From the NCBI RefSeq assembly GCF_014203015.1, contig NZ_JACHIB010000001.1, forward strand, positions 1 through 64,000: a DNA stretch of 64,000 bases, in the 5' to 3' direction. Shown piece after piece: positions 1 through 8,217 of this stretch. This DNA is from Castellaniella defragrans. GTDB taxonomy: Bacteria; Pseudomonadota; Gammaproteobacteria; Burkholderiales; Burkholderiaceae_B. A program made the position numbers and the translations under genes. Position 1 is the stretch's first letter. The number at the start of each line of letters is the position of its first letter. The notes beneath the pieces are model-generated. The model was not told where the DNA came from. It saw only the letters and a program-made list of their open reading frames with translations, and did not search any database.

Positions 1-27
1 CTTGAGTTCCTGGCTATAGGTGGACAT
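1..27 (-). CDS. possible N-terminus of a transposase, cut by the window edge
   Basis: A reverse-strand ATG at 27-25 opens nine codons reading M-S-T-Y-S-Q-E-L-K to the window edge. This resembles the start of helix-turn-helix transposase subunits of IS3-type elements, but nine residues cannot prove it. The DNA between it and the next gene (28-146) holds no gene and could include the end of the element; I could not identify an inverted repeat. Confidence 0.25.
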
Positions 28-146
28 GAATTCATTCCGATCGCTCCCTCAACTTCTGTTTTCAGAGGACCGGACATCTATTGTGACCGAGGGGGGACCG
101 GCCAAGAAACAATATGAAACCGGCCCGCGCGCCGCAGGAGATCCCC

Positions 147-2180
147 ATGGCTGTCTCGCTCTTCAACGAACAATGGTATCTGGCCCAGAACCCGGATGTC
201 GCCCGGGCCGTGGCCAATGGGCAAGGCTCGGCCTACGAGCACTTCCTGCTCCACGGCCAGCATGAAAACCGTGCCCCCGCCACCCTCTTCGATCCGGTCT
301 ACTACCTGGCGCGCAACCCCGACGTCGCCGCCGCCGTCGCCAACGGCCAGGGTTCGGCCTATGAACACTTCCTGCTCCACGGCCAGAGCGAGCCGCGCGC
401 CATCACCCCCTTCCTCGACCTGGGCGCCTACCTCGCCGCCAATTCCGACCTTGCCATCGAGGGCCTGAACCTCTATCAACACCTGGTCACCTACGGCCTG
501 CACGAGGGCCGCGACTTGGGCAACGGCATCACCCTCGAACAGTTCGCCAACGACCCCGTCTTCAACGCCGCGCTGGCCGATCCCGCCCGCATCCTCGACG
601 CCCTGGCCCGCGTCGCCGAAGTCGCGCCCTTCCTGCCCAGCTTCCAGCCACCCGCGGGCTGGACGCCCGCGCCCGACACCCCCATCCCGCTCGACTTCGT
701 GCCCCTCCCCGGCCAGTTGCTGGTCGTCCCGCCGACGGTCATCGTGCCCGAAGGCGTCGTGCTGCCCGACACCTTCAAGCCCATCGACGAAGGCGGCGGG
801 GGCGGAAGCAGTTCGTCCTCGATCACCATCCTGCTCTCCACCGATGCGACCGACGCCCACTTTGCCGCCACCATCACCAAGGGCGAAGTCACCCTGCAGC
901 CGGCCGCTGGGGACGCCTCCCTCAGCGACTCCCTGGAGACGCCAAAATTCATCAATCTCACCGGCGAGGCGCTCAAGACTCTCAGCATCAAAGGCGACTT
1001 CGGCGATGCAATCGCGGACGGCCGCGTGCTGCGTTTCAGCGACCTGGGCGGTACCGAGACGGGCGGCGGCACCAGCAAGGTCAAGACCATCCTGCTGGAC
1101 CTGGACTCGACCGACACCACGCATCAGATCCACATCAGCATCTCCGACTACTCGCACGACCACATCGGCACCAGCGGTCTCACCTCCGTCACGCACAACG
1201 GCGCGACCGACCTGCTGGGCGTCACCCAGATCAACGGCAGCGCCTCCTCCGCGGGCCTGAACATCGATTTCAGCGCCTTCGGCCTGTCCAGCCCCATGGC
1301 GCTCAAGCAGCTGGATACCGGCAGCGGCAACGACACCCTCAAGCTGGCCACGGCCACGCTGGCCGGGGGCAACGCACTGACCATCAACACTGGCAGCGGA
1401 GATGACAAGATCATCCTGACCGGAGCGGACACCGAGGAAAGGCTTCTCACGTTCAACAGCCTCGGCACGCTGGAAGCGGACGTTTCCAGCCTGAAGGCCG
1501 TCAACAACTACACCTGGATCGCCATCGAGGACATCGGCACCGAGACCACGATCAAGCTGGCCAACCTCGACGAGGACGGCAACAAAGGCGACCTGTCGTC
1601 CAGCGTGGGCGTCAACACATCCAACCAGTTCATCGCATTGACGGGCGCTGCCTCGAATTACCTCGGCGCCACGCTGATCGTGGAAAACATGACCCTTTCA
1701 TCGACCTGGGACTACACCTATTATGTGGTTCCGAACGACCGCATCGGCCTTTGGGGCCTGGGTTCCTCATTTGATATCATCAGTCTGAGCCTGAGCGAGG
1801 GAGCCGCCATCGGGAGCACCGGCAATCACTTCATCGATTTCACGCTCGAATTTGACCTGGACGACGACGTTGGCAACGGCGCCGAATTCACCTTGGTGCT
1901 GAAGAACCTGGTGTCCCAGGGCGAGTACGACAACATGCTCAAGGCGCTGGATGTGGTGGCGCACGCGAGCGTCACCTATCCGCAAGATCTGATCGATCCT
2001 GAGTTCGATCTCGAGACAGCCTGGGACGACCTATCCTTTGAAGTAGGTGAAGGGTTCTACAACACATACAAGTGGGTTGGCGTCACGACCGGCCTGGATA
2101 TGACCACCGATCTCTTCGGCGGTTTGATGAGCATCCTGGCCGGCGAAGGTTCGCTTGTCATGTCCATTGGACCCGCCTAA
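147..2180 (+). CDS. secreted RTX-like repeat protein
   Basis: Predicted 677-residue protein, probably exported by a type I system and calcium-binding; this is inferred from repeat types, as no characterised homologue is recognised. Residues 1-125 hold three repeats of about 40 residues (pattern YLA-NPDV-AV--GQGSAYEHFLLHGQ), the first two nearly identical even in DNA. A proline-rich linker follows (about 165-210), then a run of glycines and serines near 216. Two RTX-style motifs (GSGNDT near 391, GSGDDK near 416) lie in a beta-rich region. There is no Sec signal peptide, which fits type I export. The start at 147 has an AGGAG ribosome site at 136-140; an upstream in-frame ATG at 114 lacks one. 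No secretion genes are adjacent. A double hairpin follows the stop. Confidence 0.6.
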   Translation: MAVSLFNEQWYLAQNPDVARAVANGQGSAYEHFLLHGQHENRAPATLFDPVYYLARNPDVAAAVANGQGSAYEHFLLHGQSEPRAITPFLDLGAYLAANSDLAIEGLNLYQHLVTYGLHEGRDLGNGITLEQFANDPVFNAALADPARILDALARVAEVAPFLPSFQPPAGWTPAPDTPIPLDFVPLPGQLLVVPPTVIVPEGVVLPDTFKPIDEGGGGGSSSSSITILLSTDATDAHFAATITKGEVTLQPAAGDASLSDSLETPKFINLTGEALKTLSIKGDFGDAIADGRVLRFSDLGGTETGGGTSKVKTILLDLDSTDTTHQIHISISDYSHDHIGTSGLTSVTHNGATDLLGVTQINGSASSAGLNIDFSAFGLSSPMALKQLDTGSGNDTLKLATATLAGGNALTINTGSGDDKIILTGADTEERLLTFNSLGTLEADVSSLKAVNNYTWIAIEDIGTETTIKLANLDEDGNKGDLSSSVGVNTSNQFIALTGAASNYLGATLIVENMTLSSTWDYTYYVVPNDRIGLWGLGSSFDIISLSLSEGAAIGSTGNHFIDFTLEFDLDDDVGNGAEFTLVLKNLVSQGEYDNMLKALDVVAHASVTYPQDLIDPEFDLETAWDDLSFEVGEGFYNTYKWVGVTTGLDMTTDLFGGLMSILAGEGSLVMSIGPA

Positions 2181-2191
2181 ACCTCTCCGCT

Positions 2192-2280
2192 CCGCCGTGC
2201 CGGACCTCATCCAGCACGGCGGGACACAGCCTCCCGCGCAACGGAACCCCGCGGCCCATCCAGGCCCGCGGGGTTTTCTC
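2192..2280 (+). terminator. double hairpin terminator after the RTX-like gene
   Basis: First hairpin: CCGCCGTGC at 2192-2200 pairs with GCACGGCGG at 2214-2222. Second: AACCCCGCGG at 2245-2254 pairs with CCGCGGGGTT at 2266-2275, followed by TTCTCT. The second has the form of a Rho-independent terminator for the gene ending at 2180. Confidence 0.75.
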
Positions 2281-2388
2281 TGCCGCACCACCCCAAGCCC
2301 CGTCCTTCAGCGAAGGGGCGCAGCCAGGACGCTTTCGTCCGTTCGTACTTTCCAGTCTGGCGGGGGAATCTGGGCCTGCCCAGAATGA

Positions 2389-2409
2389 GGCTTCCTGCAT
2401 TCGGAAGCC
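2389..2409 (+). promoter_or_regulatory. hairpin enclosing a ribosome binding site
   Basis: GGCTTCC (2389-2395) pairs with GGAAGCC (2403-2409) across a seven-base loop. The only Shine-Dalgarno-like sequence for the next gene, GGAAG at 2403-2407, six bases before the ATG at 2414, lies in the 3' arm, so the folded form would hide it. Confidence 0.4.
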
Positions 2410-2413
2410 CGCC

Positions 2414-3568
2414 ATGTCCCATCGGAATGATGCCCCGCCTGCCACCGCCGCTTCCACAGCCGCCCCTGCTGCGGCTGCTCCGGCCGCTCCCGCCGTAGTG
2501 GCTACGGATGCTGCTGCCGGTCCCGCTGTCTCCGCCGTTACCTCTGCCGCTGCCGTCCCCGCCGATGACCACGACAGCCCCTGGAAGGAGGCCCTGGAGC
2601 TCTTCTTCCGCCAGGCCATCGAACTGCTGGCGCAGGCCCTGTACAAGGTCATCGACTGGTCCGTGGCCCCGCAATTCCTGGACAAGGAACTGCAGGCGCT
2701 TGGCGTGCCCGACGGCCCGCCCGGCCATGGGCGCCTGCATGCCGACAAGCTGGTGCGGGTACGCCACAAGGACGGCGCCGACGCCTGGATCCTGGTCCAC
2801 GTCGAGGTCCAGGGCGGCGGCATGGGCGCCCGCGCCCTGTCCCGGATCGCGCAGCGCATGTACCGCTACAGGACGCGCATCGAACACCGCCACGAAGGCC
2901 TGAACGCCCGCGCGGGGCGCGCGCCGCCGGCGCTGTTCAGCTTGGCCATCCTGGTGGCCAGCCGCTCGGGCCCCGAACGCCTGGAATACCGGCGCGAGTT
3001 CCTCGGCCAGGGTGTGTATTTTTCCTTTCATGCCGTACACTTGTCTCAGTGGCTGGGCCGCTGGAGCGAGCTGGAATCGCTGGCGCGCACGAACCCGTTT
3101 GCCGTGGTGATCATGGCGCAGCTGCAGGCCCTGCGGTATCGGGCCGGGGCGCAGCGGCTGGAGCCCACCGTCTCGCTGGTGCGGCTGCTGTACGGCTACG
3201 GCTACGACCGGGAACACATCCAGCCGCTGCTGCGGCTGATCGAATGGATGCTGCGGCTGCCTGCGCAGCAGGAGCCGGCCTATCTGGCGGCGGTGGAACG
3301 CCTGGAACAGGAGCGCAAGATGAGCTACGTGATGATTGCCGAACGCCGCGGCATTGCGAAGGGTCTGGAACAAGGCCTGGAGCAGGGTTTGGAGCAAGGC
3401 CAGGTCAAGGGCCAGGCCGACCTGCTGCTGCGCCAGATCCAGCGCCGCTTCGGGGCCGTGGATGCCGCAGTCGAGCGACGCATCCGCACCGCCGGCGCGG
3501 AAGATCTGGAAGCCTGGTCGCTGAACATCCTCGACGCCACGACCCTGGAAGACGTATTCCGCGGCTGA
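2414..3568 (+). CDS. Rpn/YhgA-like putative nuclease with DUF4351-like C-terminus
   Basis: 384-residue protein of the Rpn/YhgA type, a PD-(D/E)XK nuclease superfamily member often annotated as a transposase or cytosolic protein; some Rpn proteins stimulate DNA recombination. Residues 1-55 are alanine/proline-rich. The nuclease-like core is around residues 60-250, with an aspartate in ADKLVRVRHKDG and the E-x-Q signature in HVEVQGG near residue 131. From residue 317 a four-residue repeat (GLEQ) occurs three times, from 12-bp DNA repeats at 3362-3397, before the C-terminal DUF4351-like segment. The start at 2414 was preferred over upstream in-frame starts because it follows the GGAAG site and the terminator region. 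Such genes are typically accessory and variable between strains. There are no adjacent transposon ends. Confidence 0.65.
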   Translation: MSHRNDAPPATAASTAAPAAAAPAAPAVVATDAAAGPAVSAVTSAAAVPADDHDSPWKEALELFFRQAIELLAQALYKVIDWSVAPQFLDKELQALGVPDGPPGHGRLHADKLVRVRHKDGADAWILVHVEVQGGGMGARALSRIAQRMYRYRTRIEHRHEGLNARAGRAPPALFSLAILVASRSGPERLEYRREFLGQGVYFSFHAVHLSQWLGRWSELESLARTNPFAVVIMAQLQALRYRAGAQRLEPTVSLVRLLYGYGYDREHIQPLLRLIEWMLRLPAQQEPAYLAAVERLEQERKMSYVMIAERRGIAKGLEQGLEQGLEQGQVKGQADLLLRQIQRRFGAVDAAVERRIRTAGAEDLEAWSLNILDATTLEDVFRG

Positions 3569-3646
3569 AAAGGTGCGGACCCGCCGATCGTCCCGGCACC
3601 ACGACGCGGCCGCCCCCGCGCCGCCAGCCTGGGTAGAATAGCGCCC

Positions 3647-4120
3647 ATGCTCGCACTGTACCGCCCCTCCGACGAAGAACACCGCGCCCTGCTGGCGCAG
3701 ATCGCTCCCCTGCCGCTGCGCGGCCGCGCCTGGCCGCGCTGGATCGCCGTCATCGCCTGGATCATCATGGCCCTGATCGCGGTGCGGCTGGCCATGGTGC
3801 TGCAGCTTGCGCCCGACCGGGCGCTGCCCATGGCGGTGGTCGCCAGCATCGTGGTGTGTTTTGCCGCGCTGATCTGGATGAGCGTCCACATGTGGACCTC
3901 GGTCACGGAAATCTCCGACTGGGGCATCCGCCAATCCTGGATCACGCGCCGCGAAGTACCCTGGAGCGAGATCCAGTCCACCAAGTTCATCCCGCTGTTC
4001 GCCTCGAAGAAGCTGGTGTGCTTCGTGCAGAAGGGCCGGCCGGTGATCTTCCAGGCCGGCACGCCGGAGCTGCAGGCGGCCTTCGCCCGCATCAGCCTGG
4101 TGTACCGGAAAAGAACCTGA
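3647..4120 (+). CDS. small inner-membrane protein of unknown function
   Basis: 157-residue protein, function not recognised. Two hydrophobic segments (about residues 31-52 and 61-84) suggest two membrane passes. The C-terminal half (about 90-155) is soluble, contains WITRREVPWSEI, and looks like a compact beta-rich domain similar in layout to bacterial PH-like domain membrane proteins; that comparison is tentative. A TAGAAT element at 3634-3639 lies only seven bases before the ATG and no clear ribosome site is visible, so the mRNA could be leaderless. The gene is convergent with the MFS gene downstream, with 20 bp between stops and no clear terminator. Confidence 0.6.
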   Translation: MLALYRPSDEEHRALLAQIAPLPLRGRAWPRWIAVIAWIIMALIAVRLAMVLQLAPDRALPMAVVASIVVCFAALIWMSVHMWTSVTEISDWGIRQSWITRREVPWSEIQSTKFIPLFASKKLVCFVQKGRPVIFQAGTPELQAAFARISLVYRKRT

Positions 4121-4140
4121 CCGCCCTCCGCCCCGACGCC

Positions 4141-5694
4141 TCATGCCGATCGGCGCTGCGCGGCATTGCCGGCGCACCGTACGGCCTTGCCCGTTGAAAA
4201 CACCCAGAAGCTGAGGGCCGCCAGCACGAACACGCTGAGCGCGCCGTACGCCATGACCCAGCCAAATCCTGCGACAAGCGCGGCGTCGATCGCGTCCTGA
4301 GGCGCAGCGACGTTCGCCAGCAATCCCGCGGTCTGCTGCGCGACCGACACATCGCCGGCCGCGATCTTTTCCGCGAAGGACCGCAGTCCGGCCGTTTCCA
4401 TCACGCCCAGCGTATCGCTCAAGTAAGCCATGATGCCTTCCACCAGCACGAAGCCCATCACGGCGATGTTGAACGCCAGCGAGATCATCCGGGCGCTGGT
4501 GTCCGCGCCGGACGCCATCCCGGCGCGCTCCGCCGCAACGGATGCGGTGATGGTGTTGGTGGCGGTCGTGTTGGTCAGGCCCAGGCCGATGCCGGCCAGC
4601 ACGCAGCCCGGCAGGATCAGCCAGCCCGGCTGCGCCGATACGCTGCCGATCCTCATCAGCACGAAACCCAGGCCGATGGCGGACATTCCCAGCGGGATCA
4701 CGATGCCGGGCCGCCAGCGTTGAGCCAGACGCTCGGCCAACGGCGGAACGAACAGCGTGGGCAGGGTATAGGCCAGCAGCGCCAGGCCGGTCCGCACACT
4801 GTCGTACCCCAGGCCGACGTGGAAATAGATCGGCAGATAGATGATGAAAGGCCAGAAGCTGAAATTCTGCCCCATCGAGCCGAGCAGCGCACCCGAGAAA
4901 TCGGGCACGCGGAACACCGAGAAATCGATCATCGGCCGGGCGCTGACGCGCTCGGCCGCGATAAAGCCGGCAAGGCTCAAGACGGACAAACCGATGATGC
5001 CCAAGGCCGCAGGGCTGCCGAACCCCAGCACCGGCCCCTGCGTGACGAACAGCACCAGACAGAACACGGCCACCGACAGCGTGACGATGCCGGCGACGTC
5101 CAGGCGCATCGCGTGCGGGTCGCGCGATTCCTGGACACCGGCCCGAGCCAGCAGCAGGGTCACGGCGGCCAGGACGACGTGGACCAGGAACACCCATTTC
5201 CAGCTCGCCAGCGCCAGAATCGCGCCGCCCACGATGGGGCCGAAGCCCAGCCCCGCGCCGAACACGATGCCCCACCAGGCGAATGCCCTGCCTCGCGCCT
5301 GCCCGTCCCGGAACTGGGTGGACAGGATGGCGATCTGGCAGATCAGCATCATGGCCGCGCTCAAGCCCTGGAAGAACCGGGCCACGATCAGCACGGCGGC
5401 GCTTTCCGTCAGGCCGCACACCAGCGAGGTGATGCCGAAAGCCACGATGCCGATGGTGAAGACACGCTTGCGGCCGTAGCGGTCGGCCACGGTGCCGACG
5501 GCCATCAGGATCGTCGTCATGGCGATGGTGTAGGCCGCCATGACCCATTGGAGCTGCCGGAAACTGGCCCCCATGGCCTGTTCGATGGTGGACAGGATGG
5601 GCGGCACGCTGGAAATCTCCAGGCCCAGCATCAATGCGGACAAGCAGACGGCAGCCAGGGCGAACGTGCCCTGACGCGAAGTTGAGGGAGTCAT
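4141..5694 (-). CDS. MFS drug-resistance-type exporter (DHA2-like, 14 TM)
   Basis: 517-residue major facilitator protein with about 14 hydrophobic segments, the DHA2 drug:H+ antiporter layout. The conserved loop motif between helices 2 and 3 is visible as GTVADRYGRKR, and motif C-like glycine/proline spacing as GAGLGFGPIVGG. DHA2 members export lipophilic drugs, dyes or bile-like compounds; the substrate here cannot be told. The start at 5694 (M-T-P-S-T-S) was chosen because the longer open frame upstream runs through the divergent LysR gene. The divergent neighbour at 5935 is a LysR-type gene, the usual arrangement for a regulator controlling an exporter. Confidence 0.85.
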   Translation of the reverse strand: MTPSTSRQGTFALAAVCLSALMLGLEISSVPPILSTIEQAMGASFRQLQWVMAAYTIAMTTILMAVGTVADRYGRKRVFTIGIVAFGITSLVCGLTESAAVLIVARFFQGLSAAMMLICQIAILSTQFRDGQARGRAFAWWGIVFGAGLGFGPIVGGAILALASWKWVFLVHVVLAAVTLLLARAGVQESRDPHAMRLDVAGIVTLSVAVFCLVLFVTQGPVLGFGSPAALGIIGLSVLSLAGFIAAERVSARPMIDFSVFRVPDFSGALLGSMGQNFSFWPFIIYLPIYFHVGLGYDSVRTGLALLAYTLPTLFVPPLAERLAQRWRPGIVIPLGMSAIGLGFVLMRIGSVSAQPGWLILPGCVLAGIGLGLTNTTATNTITASVAAERAGMASGADTSARMISLAFNIAVMGFVLVEGIMAYLSDTLGVMETAGLRSFAEKIAAGDVSVAQQTAGLLANVAAPQDAIDAALVAGFGWVMAYGALSVFVLAALSFWVFSTGKAVRCAGNAAQRRSA

Positions 5695-5820
5695 GGATAC
5701 CTTCCAAGAGACTTGTATGCGGGACACCGTGCGGGTGCCGCCCGGAACGCTTGCCGACGCGGGAAAAAGAACGCGCGGCACGTGTGGAAGGATGTTAAGG
5801 AGCCCTCGCCCATTTATCAA

Positions 5821-5840
5821 TGATATGATTGAACATATCA
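5821..5840. promoter_or_regulatory. candidate LysR operator between divergent genes
   Basis: Perfect dyad TGATATG-ATTGAA-CATATCA in an AT-rich patch of the 240 bp between the MFS exporter and its divergent LysR gene. Position and symmetry suit a LysR binding site (T-N12-A form rather than the classic T-N11-A); binding is inferred. Confidence 0.5.
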
Positions 5841-5904
5841 GAAACAACAAATTTGAATGCCTGATTCCGGACATGATTCCAGAGCAGATATGACTCCAGA
5901 GATC

Positions 5905-5954
5905 AATGAGCCGCCCCGCCTTGGACAAAGCTGAATGAGCCGCCCCGCCTTGGA
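5905..5954 (+). repeat. tandem duplication spanning the LysR start codon
   Basis: A 21-base segment beginning AATGAGCCGC occurs at 5905-5925 and again at 5934-5954, offset 29 bp. The second copy contains the LysR start. The first copy starts a 10-codon open frame (ATG at 5906) whose first seven residues match the LysR N-terminus; its TGA (5936-5938) overlaps the LysR ATG (5935-5937). Confidence 0.8.
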
Positions 5955-6873
5955 TGTGGAGTCGGTGCAGGCGTTCGTCGCCATCGCCGACTTCCAGAGC
6001 TTCACGAAAGCCGCGGCAGCCTTGGGCACCACGCAAGGCGCCATCAGCGTGAAGCTCAAACGCCTGGAGGCGCGATTGGGACACAAGCTGATCGAGCGCA
6101 CACCCCGGCTGGTTCGCCTGTCGGCGCAAGGAACGACGTTTCTCAATCCGGCACGCGAATTCATCGCGGCGCACGACCATGCCATGGCCGCGCTGTCCTG
6201 CGAATGCCGGCGCTTTCGCCTGGGCATCGCCGAACACGTCGCGGGACCGGAAGTGCCGGCCCTGCTGGCGCGGCTGAACGAACGCGACCCGGCTCTGACC
6301 ATCGAAGTCCGTCTGGAAAACTCGCGCAGCCTGCTCGATGCCTTCGATGCCGGCGAACTCGATGCCGTGATCGTTCGCCAGGAAGACGACCGCCGTGATG
6401 GCGAGGACCTGGGACCGGAGCATTTCGGCTGGTTCGCGGCTCCCGGATTCCATCAGCAGCCAGGCAAGCCGCTGCGCCTGGCGGCGCTGGCCCCGTGCTG
6501 CGGGGTGCGCGACATGGCCCTCCGTGCGTTGGCGGGGGCGGGCATCGACTGGAGCGAGGTTTTCGTGGGTGGCGGCCATGCGGCAGTCATGGCCGCGGTT
6601 TCCGCGGGACTGGCGGTGGCGGCGTTCTCCTGCCGGCTGGCTCCGGCCGACACCATCGAGGTGGGCCGGCGCCTGGGCCTGCCCGACCTGCCCTCATCCC
6701 GCATCATGCTGCATTCGACGCTCACGGACCGGCGCTCCCGCGATGCGTTGCGAACGCTGGCGGCGGCATATCGGGAACATCGCGCCTCCAGGCACGCGGG
6801 GGTTCCTTCCTCGCCGGAGCCGGCCGGGACCCGTCGATCCCGCGGCGACACGCCGCCTCGTCGCTCCTCGTGA
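5935..6873 (+). CDS. LysR-family transcriptional regulator of the MFS exporter
   Basis: 312-residue LysR-type regulator. The winged helix-turn-helix lies at about residues 6-65 (AVESVQ-like start, SFTKAAAALGTTQGAIS recognition region), and the effector-binding domain from about 90 to 290. The last 25 residues are arginine- and proline-rich and probably disordered. Divergent to the DHA2-type exporter gene, so the likely role is effector-dependent control of that exporter, and of itself, through the dyad at 5821-5840. The start overlaps a 10-codon mini-frame created by a 29-bp duplication, so translation may be coupled to it. Convergent with the binding-protein gene that ends at 6955; a hairpin separates them. 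Confidence 0.85.
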   Translation: MSRPALDVESVQAFVAIADFQSFTKAAAALGTTQGAISVKLKRLEARLGHKLIERTPRLVRLSAQGTTFLNPAREFIAAHDHAMAALSCECRRFRLGIAEHVAGPEVPALLARLNERDPALTIEVRLENSRSLLDAFDAGELDAVIVRQEDDRRDGEDLGPEHFGWFAAPGFHQQPGKPLRLAALAPCCGVRDMALRALAGAGIDWSEVFVGGGHAAVMAAVSAGLAVAAFSCRLAPADTIEVGRRLGLPDLPSSRIMLHSTLTDRRSRDALRTLAAAYREHRASRHAGVPSSPEPAGTRRSRGDTPPRRSS

Positions 6874-6880
6874 AGAAAAA

Positions 6881-6918
6881 CACCCCAAAAGCCGGACCGG
6901 CGTCCAGCGTTTGGGGTG
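6881..6918 (-). terminator. hairpin terminator of the AapJ-like gene
   Basis: CACCCCAAA (6881-6889) pairs with TTTGGGGTG (6910-6918), with an inner GCCGG/CCGGC pair. Read on the reverse strand it is followed by TTTTTCTTC, a Rho-independent form serving the gene ending at 6955; it may also slow forward transcription from the LysR gene. Confidence 0.75.
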
Positions 6919-6954
6919 AGGTTCGGGGCGGGGCCTCGGCCGGCCGCGGGCGTC

Positions 6955-7974
6955 CTACCGGATCGGCAGCGGATAGATCAGGCCGCCGTCCTTCCAGAGG
7001 GCGTTCAGGCCGCGCTGGATCTGCAGCGGACTGCCCATGCCCACGTTGCGCTCGAACGATTCGCCGTAGTTGCCGACCTGCTTGACGATGCGGTAAGCCC
7101 ACTGCTCGTCCAGGCCCAGGTTCTTGCCCGCGCTGCCGGTCACGCCCAGCAGGCGCTGCACGTTGGGATCGGCGCTTTTCAGCTGCGCATCGACGTTGGC
7201 CGAGGTCACGCCCAGTTCCTCGGCGCCGGTCATGGCGTGGAAGCTCCATTTGACGACGTTCAGCCAGGCGTCGTCGCCCTGGCGCACGAAGGGGCCGAGG
7301 GGTTCCTTGGAGATGATTTCCGGCAGGATCACGTAGTCGGCGGGCTTGGTCAGCTTGGAGATGCGGATCGAGGCCAGGCCCGAGGCGTCGGTGGTGAACA
7401 CGTCGCAGCGGCCGGCCGCGAAGGCGTTGACGACCTCGTTGAACTGCTCGATCACCACGGGCTTGTACTGCACGTTGTGCGCACGCGCCCAGTCGGCCAT
7501 GTTCTGCTCGTTGGACGTGCCGGTCTGCATGCAGACCGTGGCGCCGTTCAGGTCGCGGGCCGAGGTGATGCCCAGGGACTTGGGCACCATGAAGCCCTGG
7601 CCGTCGTAGAAGTTGATGGCGGCATGGACGGCCCCCAGCGCGGTGTCGCGCGACTGCGTCACGGTGGTGTTGCGCGCCAGCAGGTCGATTTCGCCCGACT
7701 GCAGGGCGGTGAAGCGCTGCTGCGCGTTCAGGGGCACGATCTTGACCTTGGACGCGTCGCCCAGCACGGCGGCGGCGACGGCGCGGCACATGTCCACGTC
7801 CAGGCCCTTCCATTCGCCCTTGGCGTCGGGCGCCGAGAATCCGGCGAAGCCGGTGGTGACGCCGCACTGCACGACGCCGTGCTCCTTGACCACGGACAGG
7901 GTGTCGGCCTGGGCCAGGGGCATGCCGGCGCCCAGCAGGACGGCCAGGCCGGCGATCATTTTGAATCCACGCAT
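6955..7974 (-). CDS. periplasmic amino-acid-binding protein, AapJ/BztA-like
   Basis: 339-residue extracytoplasmic solute-binding protein family 3 member, closest in layout to AapJ/BztA, the binding protein of broad-specificity L-amino-acid ABC importers. A signal peptide (about 1-23, ending PLAQA) precedes DTLSVV. Family features: GVTTGFAGFS near the start of lobe 1, GLDVDMCRAVAAAV, LLARNTTVTQSRD and VCMQTGTSNEQN. Length fits AapJ (about 340). The AapQ, AapM and AapP partner genes are absent on both sides, so it is an orphan binding protein that either feeds a transporter encoded elsewhere or acts alone. A GGGAG ribosome site precedes the start. A terminator hairpin lies just past the stop. 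Confidence 0.85.
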   Translation of the reverse strand: MRGFKMIAGLAVLLGAGMPLAQADTLSVVKEHGVVQCGVTTGFAGFSAPDAKGEWKGLDVDMCRAVAAAVLGDASKVKIVPLNAQQRFTALQSGEIDLLARNTTVTQSRDTALGAVHAAINFYDGQGFMVPKSLGITSARDLNGATVCMQTGTSNEQNMADWARAHNVQYKPVVIEQFNEVVNAFAAGRCDVFTTDASGLASIRISKLTKPADYVILPEIISKEPLGPFVRQGDDAWLNVVKWSFHAMTGAEELGVTSANVDAQLKSADPNVQRLLGVTGSAGKNLGLDEQWAYRIVKQVGNYGESFERNVGMGSPLQIQRGLNALWKDGGLIYPLPIR

Positions 7975-8140
7975 GGAAGAATCTCCCTCGGTCTGCTACA
8001 CGGATTCGCACATAGTAACTGAGGGAGCCCGGGAATCGATATGCCCGGACGCAATATGCCCATGGACGAGCCCACCTCGCGGCCTGCATGCCGCTCGGAT
8101 TCGCCAGGCGCAGGTCAGTCCGCAGGGACCGCCCCGCGTC

Positions 8141-8201
8141 CGGGTTCATCCCCCCCAAAGGGGGCGCTTTTCGCCTTGGGGCGGCCCGGCGGCGAAAAGA
8201 T
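8141..8201. repeat. dispersed GC-rich intergenic repeat, copy A
   Basis: Contains CCCCCCAAAGGGGG and the core GCCTTGGGGCGGCCCGGCGG, then an A-rich end (GCGAAAAG). The same core is found at 30405-30481 and three times at 43180-43355. It lies about 70 bp past the stop of the reverse-strand CoA-ligase-like gene. Confidence 0.7.
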
Positions 8202-8217
8202 CATACCAAGCACCGCC

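Noticed and set aside
78-1196. Reverse-strand open frame of 372 codons opposite the RTX-like gene
   Set aside because: Composition is a mirror of GC-rich third positions in the forward gene (long runs of G, E, V and Q, no domain). The forward frame has repeats and RTX motifs and a ribosome site.
2207-5707. Reverse-strand open frame of about 1166 codons
   Set aside because: It crosses three genes on both strands, has no domain and is rich in R/G/A/H as expected from antisense of GC-rich genes.
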